From assembly GCF_000817815.1 (NCBI RefSeq), contig NZ_JPRD01000053.1, positions 1 through 64,000 on the forward strand: a stretch of DNA of 64,000 nucleotides, given 5' to 3'. The DNA comes from Vibrio owensii CAIM 1854 = LMG 25443 (GTDB lineage Bacteria > Pseudomonadota > Gammaproteobacteria > Enterobacterales > Vibrionaceae). The notes beneath the pieces were generated by a model. It saw only the letters and a list, made by a program, of their open reading frames with translations. It did no database searches and was not told the origin of the DNA. Shown here in pieces: positions 51,480-60,627 of the stretch (its first letter is position 1; the number at the start of each line of letters is the position of its first letter). The position numbers were made by a program, and so were the translations under genes.

Positions 51480-52627
51480 CTAGCTCGAAGTATTGGAGTA
51501 CTAGGCAAATTAATTAGGTGCGCCTCAATAAACTCAGAATACGTTAGGTCACCACGTATTGAATTCTCAAACATAGGCAATCTATGCATAAGCTGCCAAA
51601 TTGGCCGAGTCATCACTCCAGAATCATTTGTGACACTGAGGATCTCTTCACGGCTTTCTTTATCCGAGCAAATGATCGCATTTAACCAATAGTTTGACTG
51701 CGCATATTCAGGCTCAGTGACAAACTTGATGTCTGAACCTTTAAAAAAGTCATTGTAACCTTCAGCAAGCACTCTCTTTTGTTTTAGGTACTGCTCGATA
51801 ACTTCCATCTGAGCACACCCTAGAGCTGCATTCAGGTTTGGCATACGATAGTTGAAACCAGGTTCATCATGGAAGAACTCATACGGATGAGGAACTTTTG
51901 CTGTCGTAGTAACATGCTTAGTTCGCACACCTAATTCTTGAGTCTTACATAACACCATGCCACCACCGCCTGTGGTGATGATCTTATTGCCATTGAAGCT
52001 GACAGCACCAAAATCACCAATAGTACCGGTGTGTTTGCCCTTATAAAACGAGCCTAGACTTTCTGCGGCATCTTCAACCAACGTGATGTTCCATTTCAAA
52101 CAAACAGCAACCAGTTCATCAAGCTCTACAGGGTGGCCAAACGTGTGCATTGGTACAACGGCTTTGATTCTTCTACCTGTTTTTTTATGGATACACCCCG
52201 CGTCGGTGACTTCAGCATTCTCTTCTAAAAATGCATCCACAGCCTTAGGGCACAACCCTAAACTCACTGGAGATACATCTAGAAAAATAGGCTCAGCCCC
52301 CATATGATAAAGAGCATTGCAGGTTGCAACAAAAGTCAAAGCTTGCGTGACGACCAAGTCGCCTCTTTGAACATCAGCCATGTACAATGCAGCATGCAAT
52401 GCTGCTGTACCATTCACTGTCGCTACAGCTTTAGCCGTACCAGTGTAAGTTTCAATTTTTTTCTCAAAATCATCAACAAACTTACCGACGCTAGAAACAA
52501 ATGTACTTTCAATCGTTTCCATTACGTACGCTTTTTCGTTGCCATCGAAAGTCGGTGCATGTAAGGGAATAAATTCGTCTGTTTTGTAAGTATCTCTCAC
52601 AAATTCAACAATAGATGTCGCTTTCAT
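51476..52627 (-). CDS. LegC-like nucleotide-sugar aminotransferase
   Basis: This PLP-dependent DegT/DnrJ/EryC1 enzyme has 383 residues. VATVNGTAALHAALYMADV binds cofactor phosphate, LVEDAAESLGSFYKGK holds the cofactor Asp, and VSFNGNKIITTGGGGMVL the Schiff-base Lys. FNYRMPNLNAALGCAQMEV is standard. It matches LegC/PglE-type enzymes, which add the 4-amino group to the 4-keto intermediate. The ATG at 52627 is preferred since GGAG lies 7 nt upstream. The frame opens with GTG at 52639. It follows the dehydratase gene closely. Confidence 0.88.
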   Translation of the reverse strand: MKATSIVEFVRDTYKTDEFIPLHAPTFDGNEKAYVMETIESTFVSSVGKFVDDFEKKIETYTGTAKAVATVNGTAALHAALYMADVQRGDLVVTQALTFVATCNALYHMGAEPIFLDVSPVSLGLCPKAVDAFLEENAEVTDAGCIHKKTGRRIKAVVPMHTFGHPVELDELVAVCLKWNITLVEDAAESLGSFYKGKHTGTIGDFGAVSFNGNKIITTGGGGMVLCKTQELGVRTKHVTTTAKVPHPYEFFHDEPGFNYRMPNLNAALGCAQMEVIEQYLKQKRVLAEGYNDFFKGSDIKFVTEPEYAQSNYWLNAIICSDKESREEILSVTNDSGVMTRPIWQLMHRLPMFENSIRGDLTYSEFIEAHLINLPSTPILRAR

Positions 52628-52639
52628 TGAATGCTCCAC

Positions 52640-53830
52640 TTACATCTTGCTATCGAGGTATTTACCTGTTTCTTTGTGCCCAAAATCAGGGATCATGGTA
52701 AAGAACAGTTTCACAATCTGCTCTTTAGTCCAAGCTCGCTCACCTTTCATCTCAGAGATGCTGTTTTCAAACAAAGTAAGAAGCTCTTGCTCATAAAGAG
52801 GTTCATTTTTGATGATGCCCAGATTTTCGAATCGAGACATATCCAGATCTTCTTTATCTGTAAAAAACTCTTCGAAGTCTTTTTCACCCGTTGTATCACT
52901 TGCAGTAAACAAACATGGCCACTTGCCCTGCTCTGGAAGTGTATGTGCAAGTTGACGAGCTTCTTCTTCTGTTTCACATAGGTGAGGTTCAAAACCAAGT
53001 TGCTCTAGGTATTTCACCGCGATATCTGCAAACGAAATAAGATGTAGAGCTTCACTCAGTTTCGGGAAGAAAATGTCACGGTTTTCGCCAAAGATACAAG
53101 ACATTAAACATAGTTCTCCCGACTCTTGAGGGGTAACAAAGTAACGCTTGATGTCGTTTGGGGCCACGATAGGTTGGCGCTTTTGAATACGTTGGTTAAA
53201 TCCGTGAAGTAGCGAGCCATCAGAGAATGCCACATTTGCAAATCGAGCCGTTGAGATTGCCATTTGCTCGCTTTTACGCATCAGGAACATTTCCATAATA
53301 CGTTTGGATGCTCCCATCATATTGACTGGGTTTGCAGCTTTATCTGTTGAAACACAGAAATACTTTTTCGCGCCAGCATCAATAGACTGCTGGATCGTTT
53401 TGTCGGTATTAAAAACATTCACATCGATCATGCGCATCAGTGTGTAAGGATCTTTTTCACTTCTAACATGCTTAAGCGCAGAGAGGTTCAATACATAATC
53501 GAACTTACCATCAGCTTTGATGAATGCGTCGTACTCTAGAGAACCAATGTCCAAAGCAAATGTTTGGAAGTCACCATCAATATAACCAAATGAGCTACGG
53601 ATATCTCGAACAAGCTCTACCATATTGTTTTCACTAATATCGACAACATGTAGCTTCTTAGGGTTACGTTTAAAAATCTCTTTAGTTACCGCTTGTCCGA
53701 TAGAGCCAGCGCCACCCAGAACAAGGAAACTTGACGCAGAAACAATGCGTGACAATTCAGATTCATGATGCTGAATGTCTTGATCAAACAAAGCCTCAGT
53801 TCGGCCAATCAGGTTTAATATTGAAGTCAT
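52640..53830 (-). CDS. Nucleotide-sugar 4,6-dehydratase (LegB-like, long form)
   Basis: This protein of 396 residues belongs to the Polysacc_synt_2 dehydratases. The NAD loop is VLGGAGSIGQAVTKEIFKRN, and YVLNLSALKHVRSEKDPYTL follows. The active-site segment is STDKAANPVNMMGASKRIME, with Met in place of the SDR Tyr. It is longer than LegB/PseB (about 320-330) because of an N-terminal helix of about 30 residues and a C-terminal part (about 290-396) with ERAWTKEQIVKLFFTMIPDF. It should start the pathway to 2,4-diamino-2,4,6-trideoxyhexoses. Confidence 0.83.
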   Translation of the reverse strand: MTSILNLIGRTEALFDQDIQHHESELSRIVSASSFLVLGGAGSIGQAVTKEIFKRNPKKLHVVDISENNMVELVRDIRSSFGYIDGDFQTFALDIGSLEYDAFIKADGKFDYVLNLSALKHVRSEKDPYTLMRMIDVNVFNTDKTIQQSIDAGAKKYFCVSTDKAANPVNMMGASKRIMEMFLMRKSEQMAISTARFANVAFSDGSLLHGFNQRIQKRQPIVAPNDIKRYFVTPQESGELCLMSCIFGENRDIFFPKLSEALHLISFADIAVKYLEQLGFEPHLCETEEEARQLAHTLPEQGKWPCLFTASDTTGEKDFEEFFTDKEDLDMSRFENLGIIKNEPLYEQELLTLFENSISEMKGERAWTKEQIVKLFFTMIPDFGHKETGKYLDSKM

Positions 53831-53853
53831 TGCTATTCTTTCTCTATTTGAGG

Positions 53854-54312
53854 CTATCTAGCCGTAATACTTTTATTATCGCCCACTATCGAGCTGTTAT
53901 CAGCCACGTTTTTTGTGATGACCGCATTTGCTCCAACGTAACAATTCTTACCAATTGAAATCCCACCAATGATCTTTGCCCCACTGCCAATGTAAGTATT
54001 TTCTGACACGTGAGCCATCGAGTTATCGGAGTCAAAGTTGCTGCCAATCGTGACTTGTTGATAAATTCGACATCCTTTTTCCACTTTTGCTTGCGAACCG
54101 ATCACAATTCCACAAGGGTGAGGAAACAAGACTGTTGGATGAATGTCGGCTAAATGGCTAACATCACAGTTGTAAACATAAAAAATACGTCTTTGAAAAC
54201 GCTTGCGTATAAAACGAGAGTGTTGCGTCCCCCAAAACATTAGATCTAATTCGGCGCGAAACTTATTTGAGGGTTCAGACGTAGAAAGCCATTTTATCAA
54301 TAGTTTAAGCAT
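53854..54312 (-). CDS. Serine acetyltransferase-like hexapeptide O-acetyltransferase
   Basis: The protein has 152 residues, with left-handed beta-helix repeats from about 65 onward: HPTVLFPHPCGIVIGSQAKV, GCRIYQQVTIGSN, ENTYIGSGAKIIGGISIGKN and SIVGDNKSITAR at the end. It resembles short SAT-type sugar acetyltransferases. The ATG at 54312 starts 1 nt after the GT25 stop; a longer frame would overlap that gene by 19 codons. It probably O-acetylates a core or nonulosonic acid residue. Target unknown. Confidence 0.8.
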   Translation of the reverse strand: MLKLLIKWLSTSEPSNKFRAELDLMFWGTQHSRFIRKRFQRRIFYVYNCDVSHLADIHPTVLFPHPCGIVIGSQAKVEKGCRIYQQVTIGSNFDSDNSMAHVSENTYIGSGAKIIGGISIGKNCYVGANAVITKNVADNSSIVGDNKSITAR

Positions 54313-54313
54313 T

Positions 54314-55039
54314 CTATTTGACCTTCTTCGGTGGGTTACGAAATAAATGCCACTTACGCCAAAGAGCACACTGAATAGAGTACAACTCGCGCGTAAGTCG
54401 ATTCATTTTATTACTCTTCTCGAGCTTACCGACACTAGAATCAAAATCTGTTTCATTCTTAACGATACCTGGCATTATGCCTCGGCATGCAACTTCATTT
54501 GACCAAAACTGGTCCATGTAATCATCAACAGGCAGTAGCCATTCTTGAGCAGATTCAATGAACCTTTTTGCTGCCATTGGAGTGACGAAGTAAGATCGAG
54601 TTGCGCCTGGGCCTCGTAAATACTCGACGACATCATGAGATTTATATGAACCAATTTTGACGAATGGCCGTTTGCGTCCATTAACAAATAAACGAACATA
54701 ACCATATGGTTGGAGCTCGTTGATGTTTTTCATCGAATCATCAAAACATTCTTCTAGTTGAGCATCATCCTCAATGACAACAATCGGCTCATTTAACTCT
54801 AGGCACTTTTCCCAAAGCAAATAGTGACTGGCGAAGCACCCCAATTCACCTGGTGTCATTCCATAGCCTTTCACTCTAAGTCTTTTCTCAACGTTGTACT
54901 TGCTAAACAGAGGATGCTCGCCTTTACGTCCATCTATTGCATCAAAAAACTCAAAGTCTTGCTCTACACCAGCAAATTGAGCTTCGATATGCGCGCGGCG
55001 CTCAACTGCGCTTTCCAAACTAATCACAAACGTACGCAT
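54314..55039 (-). CDS. Family 25 glycosyltransferase (LPS core)
   Basis: This protein of 241 residues begins FVISLESAVERRAHIEAQFA, the opening of GT25 (LgtB/LpsA-type beta-galactosyl or glucosyl transferases). KGYGMTPGELGCFASHYLLW and EPIVVIEDDAQLEECF are diagnostic, with the ExDxD-like acid cluster at about 87. PGATRSYFVTPMAAKRFIES follows. It likely extends the LPS outer core. It sits 3 nt from the kdkA stop, upstream of the acetyltransferase. Confidence 0.87.
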   Translation of the reverse strand: MRTFVISLESAVERRAHIEAQFAGVEQDFEFFDAIDGRKGEHPLFSKYNVEKRLRVKGYGMTPGELGCFASHYLLWEKCLELNEPIVVIEDDAQLEECFDDSMKNINELQPYGYVRLFVNGRKRPFVKIGSYKSHDVVEYLRGPGATRSYFVTPMAAKRFIESAQEWLLPVDDYMDQFWSNEVACRGIMPGIVKNETDFDSSVGKLEKSNKMNRLTRELYSIQCALWRKWHLFRNPPKKVK

Positions 55040-55042
55040 TCT

Positions 55043-55759
55043 CTATCCTTTATTACTTTGGTGGTAACCGCTTAGCAAACAGTCAAAATCTTGGAGGCTC
55101 CACGCAATCGCGCATTTACCTTTTTCTTTATTAAATGAGCGCAATAGTCGCTCTAAGTTCTCTTTAGAAACCTTAGTATCTGTAGATGAAAAGCACTTAT
55201 CAAAGTCGATAATCCAGACCTTGTCTTGATCATCAATTAAGATGTTATGAATGTTCAAGTCGGTATGGTTCACGTTAGCTCTATGCATCTTGGCAATTTC
55301 TTGCCCAATCTTCTGGTACATCACTTCCGGTAATGGTTTTTCTCGCAAAATACTGACCAAATCTCTGGCATTTGGGATTCTTTCGCTGAGCAGACCCGCT
55401 TGGTAAGTCAAACCTGTTTTAACTGCTCGCGCGGCAATCGGGCGAGGAACATTAACGCCGGCATCTATCAAAATCTGCAAAAGATTTAACTCCTGAGCAC
55501 TACGAGTTTGTTCCCAACCAGAAAACCAGTATTGGTCTTTCACAAGTTTGCCGAATAGGCCACCTCGGCGATAATGTCGAAGGGCTGCTTGCATAGAGTC
55601 GAGTTGAACAAACCAGGTTGTTCCCCGACCAGAAGCGCTGCCCAAGATTTTACCTTGTTCTTGCCAATAGCCGGCATCAAACAATGGCAATGTTGGGTCT
55701 GAAATGATTTCATCATCAAACCAAATCGTGCAATTACCTTGTTGTGAAGTTTGAATCAT
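55043..55759 (-). CDS. kdkA: 3-deoxy-D-manno-octulosonic acid kinase
   Basis: This enzyme phosphorylates the Kdo residue of the inner core at position 4, as in Haemophilus and Vibrio. It has 238 residues from the ATG at 55759; a GTG at 55774 would add five codons. GKILGSASGRGTTWFVQLDS matches the nucleotide loop. HRANVNHTDLNIHNILIDDQ is the catalytic loop and VWIIDFDKCFS the metal-binding DFD, showing the small-molecule/RIO-like kinase fold. Known families with KdkA carry one Kdo. It lies 12 nt downstream of dgkA. Confidence 0.93.
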   Translation of the reverse strand: MIQTSQQGNCTIWFDDEIISDPTLPLFDAGYWQEQGKILGSASGRGTTWFVQLDSMQAALRHYRRGGLFGKLVKDQYWFSGWEQTRSAQELNLLQILIDAGVNVPRPIAARAVKTGLTYQAGLLSERIPNARDLVSILREKPLPEVMYQKIGQEIAKMHRANVNHTDLNIHNILIDDQDKVWIIDFDKCFSSTDTKVSKENLERLLRSFNKEKGKCAIAWSLQDFDCLLSGYHQSNKG

Positions 55760-55786
55760 ATCTTTGATACTCACAGATAAAGTGAT

Positions 55787-56191
55787 TTAGAGATACAGAC
55801 TAAGCAAGATATACAGCCATGTGAATCCAGCGAACGCTAATGCCACCATAACCGCCGCTGAGCCGATATCTTTTGCTCGCCCACTCAATTCATGATGCTC
55901 GACACCCACGCGATCCACTACCGCCTCTATCGCGGAGTTGATCAACTCAACAATCAGAACAAGAACGACGACACCAAGCATCAAAATGCGTTCTATGACA
56001 CTCAAGTCAAAAACACAGACCAAAACGATGGCAATGGCTAGCATCACAAGCTCTTGTCTAATCGCCGCTTCATGTTTAAACGCCGCCCTTAAGCCTTTCG
56101 CAGAATATCCCGTCGCTTTGATGATGCGCTTTAAACCAGTGTTTCCAGGTTTACCCGAATTTGGAGATTGATGTTGTTGGCTATTTGACAT
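55787..56191 (-). CDS. dgkA: Diacylglycerol kinase
   Basis: This small integral membrane kinase of 134 residues recycles diacylglycerol made by osmolyte and lipid A-modifying enzymes. After a polar N-terminus (1-22) come three helices at about 50-65, 70-90 and 110-130. ELINSAIEAVVDRVGVEHHE (about residue 82-101) is the DgkA signature with catalytic Glu and metal-binding Glu/Asn, and SGRAKDIGSAAVMVAL follows. It lacks homology to cytosolic DGKs. It heads the kdkA-GT25 run and is divergent from the GT9 gene. Confidence 0.95.
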   Translation of the reverse strand: MSNSQQHQSPNSGKPGNTGLKRIIKATGYSAKGLRAAFKHEAAIRQELVMLAIAIVLVCVFDLSVIERILMLGVVVLVLIVELINSAIEAVVDRVGVEHHELSGRAKDIGSAAVMVALAFAGFTWLYILLSLYL

Positions 56192-56294
56192 TGCGAAGAC
56201 TCGTCAGTGCTCAGTATAGAAGCGGTGTATTTTACATTTATTGGGGATGTCTGCATAATTTACCTGCATCTATTTATCTGATCAGACAATAACT

Positions 56295-57350
56295 ATGTTC
56301 ACTTCTGCCCCTTCTTCACTCTGTATATTGCGTTTATCTGCAATTGGTGACGTTTGTAATACTATCGCGACGGTTCAAGCGATTCAAAAACAATGGCCTG
56401 AGACCCATATCACTTGGATTACTGGCAAACTTGAAGCTCAATTGCTACAAGCGATAGATGACGTTGAAGTGATTGTTTTTGATAAAAAAGCAGGACTTGA
56501 TGGCTACAAGTCATTGTGGAAGCAACTCAAAGGACGCGAGTTTGATGCTTTGCTTCATATGCAATATGCCATTCGAGCGAGCGTGGCGACGTTGGGTATC
56601 AAAGCGAAATACAAACTTGGGTTCTCTTCTGACCGCAGCCAAGATTTTCAAACTTTGTTCACCAATGTCAAAGTTCCTTCACCAAGCTCTTTGCATGTTG
56701 CGGATGGTTTAATGGCGTTTGCCAATCAGATTGGAGTACCTCAATCGGAACTATCTTGGTCTTTATCTTACTCAGAACAGGATGGTACTTGGGCTAAGAC
56801 AAAACTAGATACGGTGAAACCAAACTTATTATTGGTTCCCGGAGCAAGTAAAGCCTACAAGAACTGGAACGCGAAGGGTTATGTGGATGTCATTAATCAT
56901 GCGCGAAAGAAAGGCTGGAATGTCATACTAGCCGGCAGTCCTGCAAAGGTCGAAGTTGACCTAGCAAATGAGATTCAAGCTCTGTTGCGTGAACCTTGTT
57001 TAAACTTAGTAGGAGAAAGCTCCATCCTACAAATGCTAGCTTTAATCGATAAGGTGGAGATGGTGATAGCACCAGATACTGGCCCAGCCCACATGGCGAG
57101 TGCAATGAATACACCGATTATTGGTTTATATGCCCATCACAATCCTATTCGAGTAGGCCCTTATCGCTTTTTAAAGTATGCCGTATCTGTATATGAAGAA
57201 GTGATTCTTGCAGAAACAGGAAAGACTAGCCAAGAATTAAGTTGGCGAACCCGAGCAAAGGATGAAGCCGCAATGAACCGCATTACAAGCGACCGTGTCG
57301 TCGCTATGTTCGACCAAGTCGTAGAAGATTTGTATCCACAATATCAGTAA
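56295..57350 (+). CDS. Family 9 glycosyltransferase (heptosyltransferase-like)
   Basis: This GT9 enzyme of 351 residues begins LCILRLSAIGDVCNTIATVQ. LLHMQYAIRASVATLGIKAK lies in the N-domain, LLLVPGASKAYKNWNAKGYV binds donor, and APDTGPAHMASAMNTPIIGL is the GT9 signature. A second GT9 enzyme beside WaaF is expected, since the core needs heptosyltransferase I; this gene is the only other GT9 candidate in the window. It may equally add an outer heptose or hexose. It heads the plus-strand run that ends in the GT90 gene. Confidence 0.85.
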   Translation: MFTSAPSSLCILRLSAIGDVCNTIATVQAIQKQWPETHITWITGKLEAQLLQAIDDVEVIVFDKKAGLDGYKSLWKQLKGREFDALLHMQYAIRASVATLGIKAKYKLGFSSDRSQDFQTLFTNVKVPSPSSLHVADGLMAFANQIGVPQSELSWSLSYSEQDGTWAKTKLDTVKPNLLLVPGASKAYKNWNAKGYVDVINHARKKGWNVILAGSPAKVEVDLANEIQALLREPCLNLVGESSILQMLALIDKVEMVIAPDTGPAHMASAMNTPIIGLYAHHNPIRVGPYRFLKYAVSVYEEVILAETGKTSQELSWRTRAKDEAAMNRITSDRVVAMFDQVVEDLYPQYQ

Positions 57351-57388
57351 ATTATACCTGTAGAAGATTGTTTAAGAAGGAAACTACC

Positions 57389-58171
57389 TTGTCTAAACCT
57401 ACCTTAGCCGTCGCGTTGATCGTAAAAAATGAAGAGAAGCACCTGAAAGCTTGTCTAGACACAGTAAAAGATTGGGTCGATGAGATTGTTCTTCTAGATT
57501 CAGGTAGCACTGATACCACTGAAGAAATCGCTAGGCAGTATACTGATAAGTTTTATACAAATTTAGAATGGCCTGGGTTTGGCAAACAACGCCAACTTGC
57601 TCAAGACTATGTGGAATCGGATTTCGTGCTTTGGTTGGATGCCGATGAGCGTGTTACCGATGAATTACGCCAAGACATACTCAACGCAATCAGCCAACAC
57701 TGCGATAAAAACATTTATCGTGTGAACCGACTGACGACAGCCTTTGCAAAAGAGATTCGTTACTCAGGCTGGTCGCCTGATTGGGTTGTACGTTTATACA
57801 AAACATCAGAAACGAAATATAACGACGCGCTCGTTCATGAAAGCGTTGTTATTCCCGATGGCTTTAAAGTAGTTTCGTTAAATGGCCGTTTGAAGCATTT
57901 TACTTATGAAAAGCTTGGCGAGTACACGCGAAAAACCCAACTGTACATGCAATCTTGGGCAGACCAGCGTGAAGGTAAAAAGTCAGCCTCACTTTTTAGT
58001 GCATTTACCCATGGTTTCTTCCGTTTCTTCAAAATGTATATTATCAAACGTGGCTTCTTAGATGGTCGACATGGTTTTTTACTCGCCGTACTGAGTGCAA
58101 ATACAACCTTTACTCGCTATGCAGACCTGTGGCTGCGTGATTACGTCAAAAAACATAATAAAGAGCAATAA
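57389..58171 (+). CDS. Family 2 glycosyltransferase (WaaE/KdtX-like)
   Basis: This core glycosyltransferase of 260 residues resembles WaaE, which adds beta-1,4-glucose to heptose I. TLAVALIVKNEEKHLKACLD is at the N-terminus, DEIVLLDSGSTDTTEEIA next, and FVLWLDADERVTDELRQDI holds the DxD. VHESVVIPDGFKVVSLNGRL and a C-terminal basic helix (GFFRFFKMYIIKRGFLDG) suggest membrane contact. The start is taken as TTG at 57389, 6 nt after AAGGAA; the frame opens seven codons earlier at another TTG. Confidence 0.85.
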   Translation: MSKPTLAVALIVKNEEKHLKACLDTVKDWVDEIVLLDSGSTDTTEEIARQYTDKFYTNLEWPGFGKQRQLAQDYVESDFVLWLDADERVTDELRQDILNAISQHCDKNIYRVNRLTTAFAKEIRYSGWSPDWVVRLYKTSETKYNDALVHESVVIPDGFKVVSLNGRLKHFTYEKLGEYTRKTQLYMQSWADQREGKKSASLFSAFTHGFFRFFKMYIIKRGFLDGRHGFLLAVLSANTTFTRYADLWLRDYVKKHNKEQ

Positions 58172-58172
58172 C

Positions 58173-59204
58173 ATGAACATTTGCCACGTTAACTTAGCTT
58201 CTGGATACCATGGTGGCGAGAATCAGACGCTGCAACTCATTAAGCAGCAAGTAAAGCTCGGCTATCAACTGACAGTTGTTGCAAACCCTAAAGGCCCTTT
58301 CGCCGATGCGGTAAAAGCGTTAGGCGTTAAAGTGGTATTAGCGAACCACTTTACCAAAGCACACTCAAAATCTATCACTGAGGATTGTGCTCTGATCCAT
58401 GTGCATGAGGGACGTGCCATTTATTGGGCTCTGATCCAACATATGCTCTACGGCAAACCATATATCGTCACTCGCCGAATCGACAACGCATTGAAAAAGA
58501 AATGGTTGGCAAACTTAGCCTATTCGAAAGCCTCCGCTGTGGTAGGTTTAAGTACTGAAATAGTTCAGAGAGTGAAAGACGCTTACCCGACTTCAGTAAC
58601 CTACAAAATCCCAAGTTCACCGGTGACATACCCTGCTAACGCTGCAACTGTACAAGCAATTAGAGACCGCTTCGCAGGCAAATTTATAGTGATACATGGA
58701 GCAAACATGCTGAAACATAAAGGCTTCAATGTCACTGTCGACGCGGCAAGGCTGTTAGAAAAATCCGCACCCTTTGTCCATTTTTGTTTGCTAGGTGATG
58801 GCTCAGAGAGAGAGGCTCTTGAGTCTCAAGCACAAGGCCTAACTAACATCAGTTTCGAGGGAAAACAAAGCAATATGGGTGATTGGTTTGCTGCGGCAGA
58901 TTTGCAGGTTCATCCTTCTTACACAGAGGGGCTGGGCTCTGTCATTTTGGAAGGCATGGGCTCTGGTTTACCTGTTATAGGTACTAATGCAGGTGGTATC
59001 CCTGACATCATCGACCACAATTCAAACGGCTTACTTGTTGAACCAGGTAATGCGCAAGAGTTGGCGAATGCAATAATGAAGATCGCTCAAGATGAAAAGC
59101 TTCAACAAGAATTCATCGCCAATGGGCAAGAGAAACTGAAGTTATTTGATATCAACTACACTGCTAACCAATACGTAGATGTTTACGAGAAAGTTTTACG
59201 ATGA
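58173..59204 (+). CDS. Family 4 glycosyltransferase (LPS core)
   Basis: This GT-B retaining transferase of 343 residues begins MNICHVNLASGYHGGENQTL. The donor site is HPSYTEGLGSVILEGMGSGL, with the E-x7-E motif, followed by PVIGTNAGGIPDII. It is typical of core or lipooligosaccharide GT4 enzymes. The ATG at 58173 comes 1 nt after the upstream TAA; a longer frame would overlap the WaaE-like gene by 26 codons. Its stop overlaps the coaD start by 4 nt. Confidence 0.88.
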   Translation: MNICHVNLASGYHGGENQTLQLIKQQVKLGYQLTVVANPKGPFADAVKALGVKVVLANHFTKAHSKSITEDCALIHVHEGRAIYWALIQHMLYGKPYIVTRRIDNALKKKWLANLAYSKASAVVGLSTEIVQRVKDAYPTSVTYKIPSSPVTYPANAATVQAIRDRFAGKFIVIHGANMLKHKGFNVTVDAARLLEKSAPFVHFCLLGDGSEREALESQAQGLTNISFEGKQSNMGDWFAAADLQVHPSYTEGLGSVILEGMGSGLPVIGTNAGGIPDIIDHNSNGLLVEPGNAQELANAIMKIAQDEKLQQEFIANGQEKLKLFDINYTANQYVDVYEKVLR

Positions 59205-59680
59205 AAAAAGTCATTTACCCAGGAACATTTGACCCAATCACTAACGGCCACCTAGATATCATTACGCGTGCCGCAAACATGTTCGATCAAATTATTATCG
59301 GTGTCGCAGCAAGTCCTTCGAAAAAAACACTGTTTAGCCTAGAAGAACGAGTAAAACTTGTTGAAGAATCAACAGCGCACTTAAGTAATGTCTCAACCGC
59401 TGGTTTTAGTGGCTTACTGGTTGATTTTGCTCGTGAGCAAGAAGCAAATGTGCTGGTGCGCGGCCTTAGAACAACTGTCGACTTTGAATACGAATTTGGC
59501 CTGACGAGCATGTACCGCAAACTATTACCAGGTGTTGAGAGCGTGTTCCTGACACCTGCAGAAGAGTATGCTTTTCTCTCTTCTACCATCGTCCGTGAAG
59601 TAGCAATCCATGGCGGTGATGTCGAGCAGTTTGTGCCAAAATGTGTTTATACAGCTATCAAAACAAAGGTAGCCAAATGA
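59201..59680 (+). CDS. coaD: Phosphopantetheine adenylyltransferase
   Basis: This enzyme transfers AMP to 4'-phosphopantetheine in coenzyme A synthesis. The (T/H)xGH nucleotidyltransferase motif lies in YPGTFDPITNGHLDIITRAA. VRGLRTTVDFEYEFGLTSMY and FLSSTIVREVAIHGGDV are standard. Length 159 residues is normal. As in other gamma-proteobacteria it is embedded in the core-LPS operon; the gene marks one boundary of the V. parahaemolyticus O-antigen/core locus. It overlaps both neighbours by 4 nt (ATGA). Confidence 0.97.
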   Translation: MKKVIYPGTFDPITNGHLDIITRAANMFDQIIIGVAASPSKKTLFSLEERVKLVEESTAHLSNVSTAGFSGLLVDFAREQEANVLVRGLRTTVDFEYEFGLTSMYRKLLPGVESVFLTPAEEYAFLSSTIVREVAIHGGDVEQFVPKCVYTAIKTKVAK

Positions 59681-60603
59681 GCTTCACTAAATTCAAATAC
59701 TATTCCAGCAACTCATTAATATCGCTCATTCCCGCCTCGCTTTTTCGACTGTATGCCAAAAGAAAGCTAAAGGCATACGACGACAATGAGCAAAGTGACA
59801 TTCAAGCTAGAGTCAAATATTACAACAAGATCATAGAGCAATTTGAAGTAGGCAATAAAGGAACTAAAGTCGGTAGTTTTAAGAAAACTAGTGGGACAAC
59901 ATATTACTTCGATTTACTCAAAGTCATTAAAGGCTTTCCGTCAAACTTCGCTTTTCATTACCTCAACGGTGATGTTCGACACGTCCCAGATGAGCCGACA
60001 TTTGTGAAAAGTCGCCCCATTAGCGACGATAATGGCAACTCAGTAATATTAAAATTAAATGCAATTCGACACTTTTACTTTGTTCGCGATAAATTGTCAT
60101 TTGAAGCAAAGAAAAATATGGTAGCTTGGCGTGGTGTAGGATTCCAACCACGTAGACAGGTTGTGTTACAGAAATTTCATGATCATCCAATGTGCAATAT
60201 TGGCCAGACTCGACCTTTAGATAGAAACCCATGGGAGAAAGAGTTTATGTCAATAGAAGAGCAACTTACTTACAAGTTCCTTTTGGCCATTGAAGGAAAT
60301 GACGTTGCCACCAACCTTAAATGGGCAATGTCCTCAAATTCACTAGTGCTCATGTCGAAGCCAACTTGCGAAACTTGGTTTATGGAGGGTCGCCTCGAAG
60401 CGGGCATTCACTATGTTGAAGTTGCGGATGACTACTCTGATTTAATTGAGAAAATGGAGTACTACATCGCGCATCCAAAAGAAGCTGAAAGCATCATCAA
60501 AAACGCTCACGCATGGATCGATCAGTTCCGAGATCAAAAACGCGAGCGTTTAATTTCATTATTGGTCGCGAAAAAATACTTCGAAAAATCAGGACAAATG
60601 TAA
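59677..60603 (+). CDS. Family 90 glycosyltransferase (CAP10/LPS-core type)
   Basis: This protein of 308 residues belongs to GT90. The diagnostic region is KKNMVAWRGVGFQPRRQVVL, followed by HPMCNIGQTRPLDRN. EEQLTYKFLLAIEGNDVATN and LKWAMSSNSLVLMSKPTCET are the conserved C-terminal segments with the donor site. Bacterial members act in LPS core synthesis as xylosyl- or hexosyltransferases. The ATG at 59677 overlaps the coaD stop (ATGA); a longer frame starts inside coaD. It converges on mutM with 24 nt between stops. Confidence 0.85.
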   Translation: MSFTKFKYYSSNSLISLIPASLFRLYAKRKLKAYDDNEQSDIQARVKYYNKIIEQFEVGNKGTKVGSFKKTSGTTYYFDLLKVIKGFPSNFAFHYLNGDVRHVPDEPTFVKSRPISDDNGNSVILKLNAIRHFYFVRDKLSFEAKKNMVAWRGVGFQPRRQVVLQKFHDHPMCNIGQTRPLDRNPWEKEFMSIEEQLTYKFLLAIEGNDVATNLKWAMSSNSLVLMSKPTCETWFMEGRLEAGIHYVEVADDYSDLIEKMEYYIAHPKEAESIIKNAHAWIDQFRDQKRERLISLLVAKKYFEKSGQM

Positions 60604-60627
60604 TCTTGTCCTTCCTCTCTCAAGTTT

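Noticed and set aside
52747..52998. 83-codon frame inside the dehydratase 3' end
   Set aside because: Shadow of the dehydratase coding sequence.
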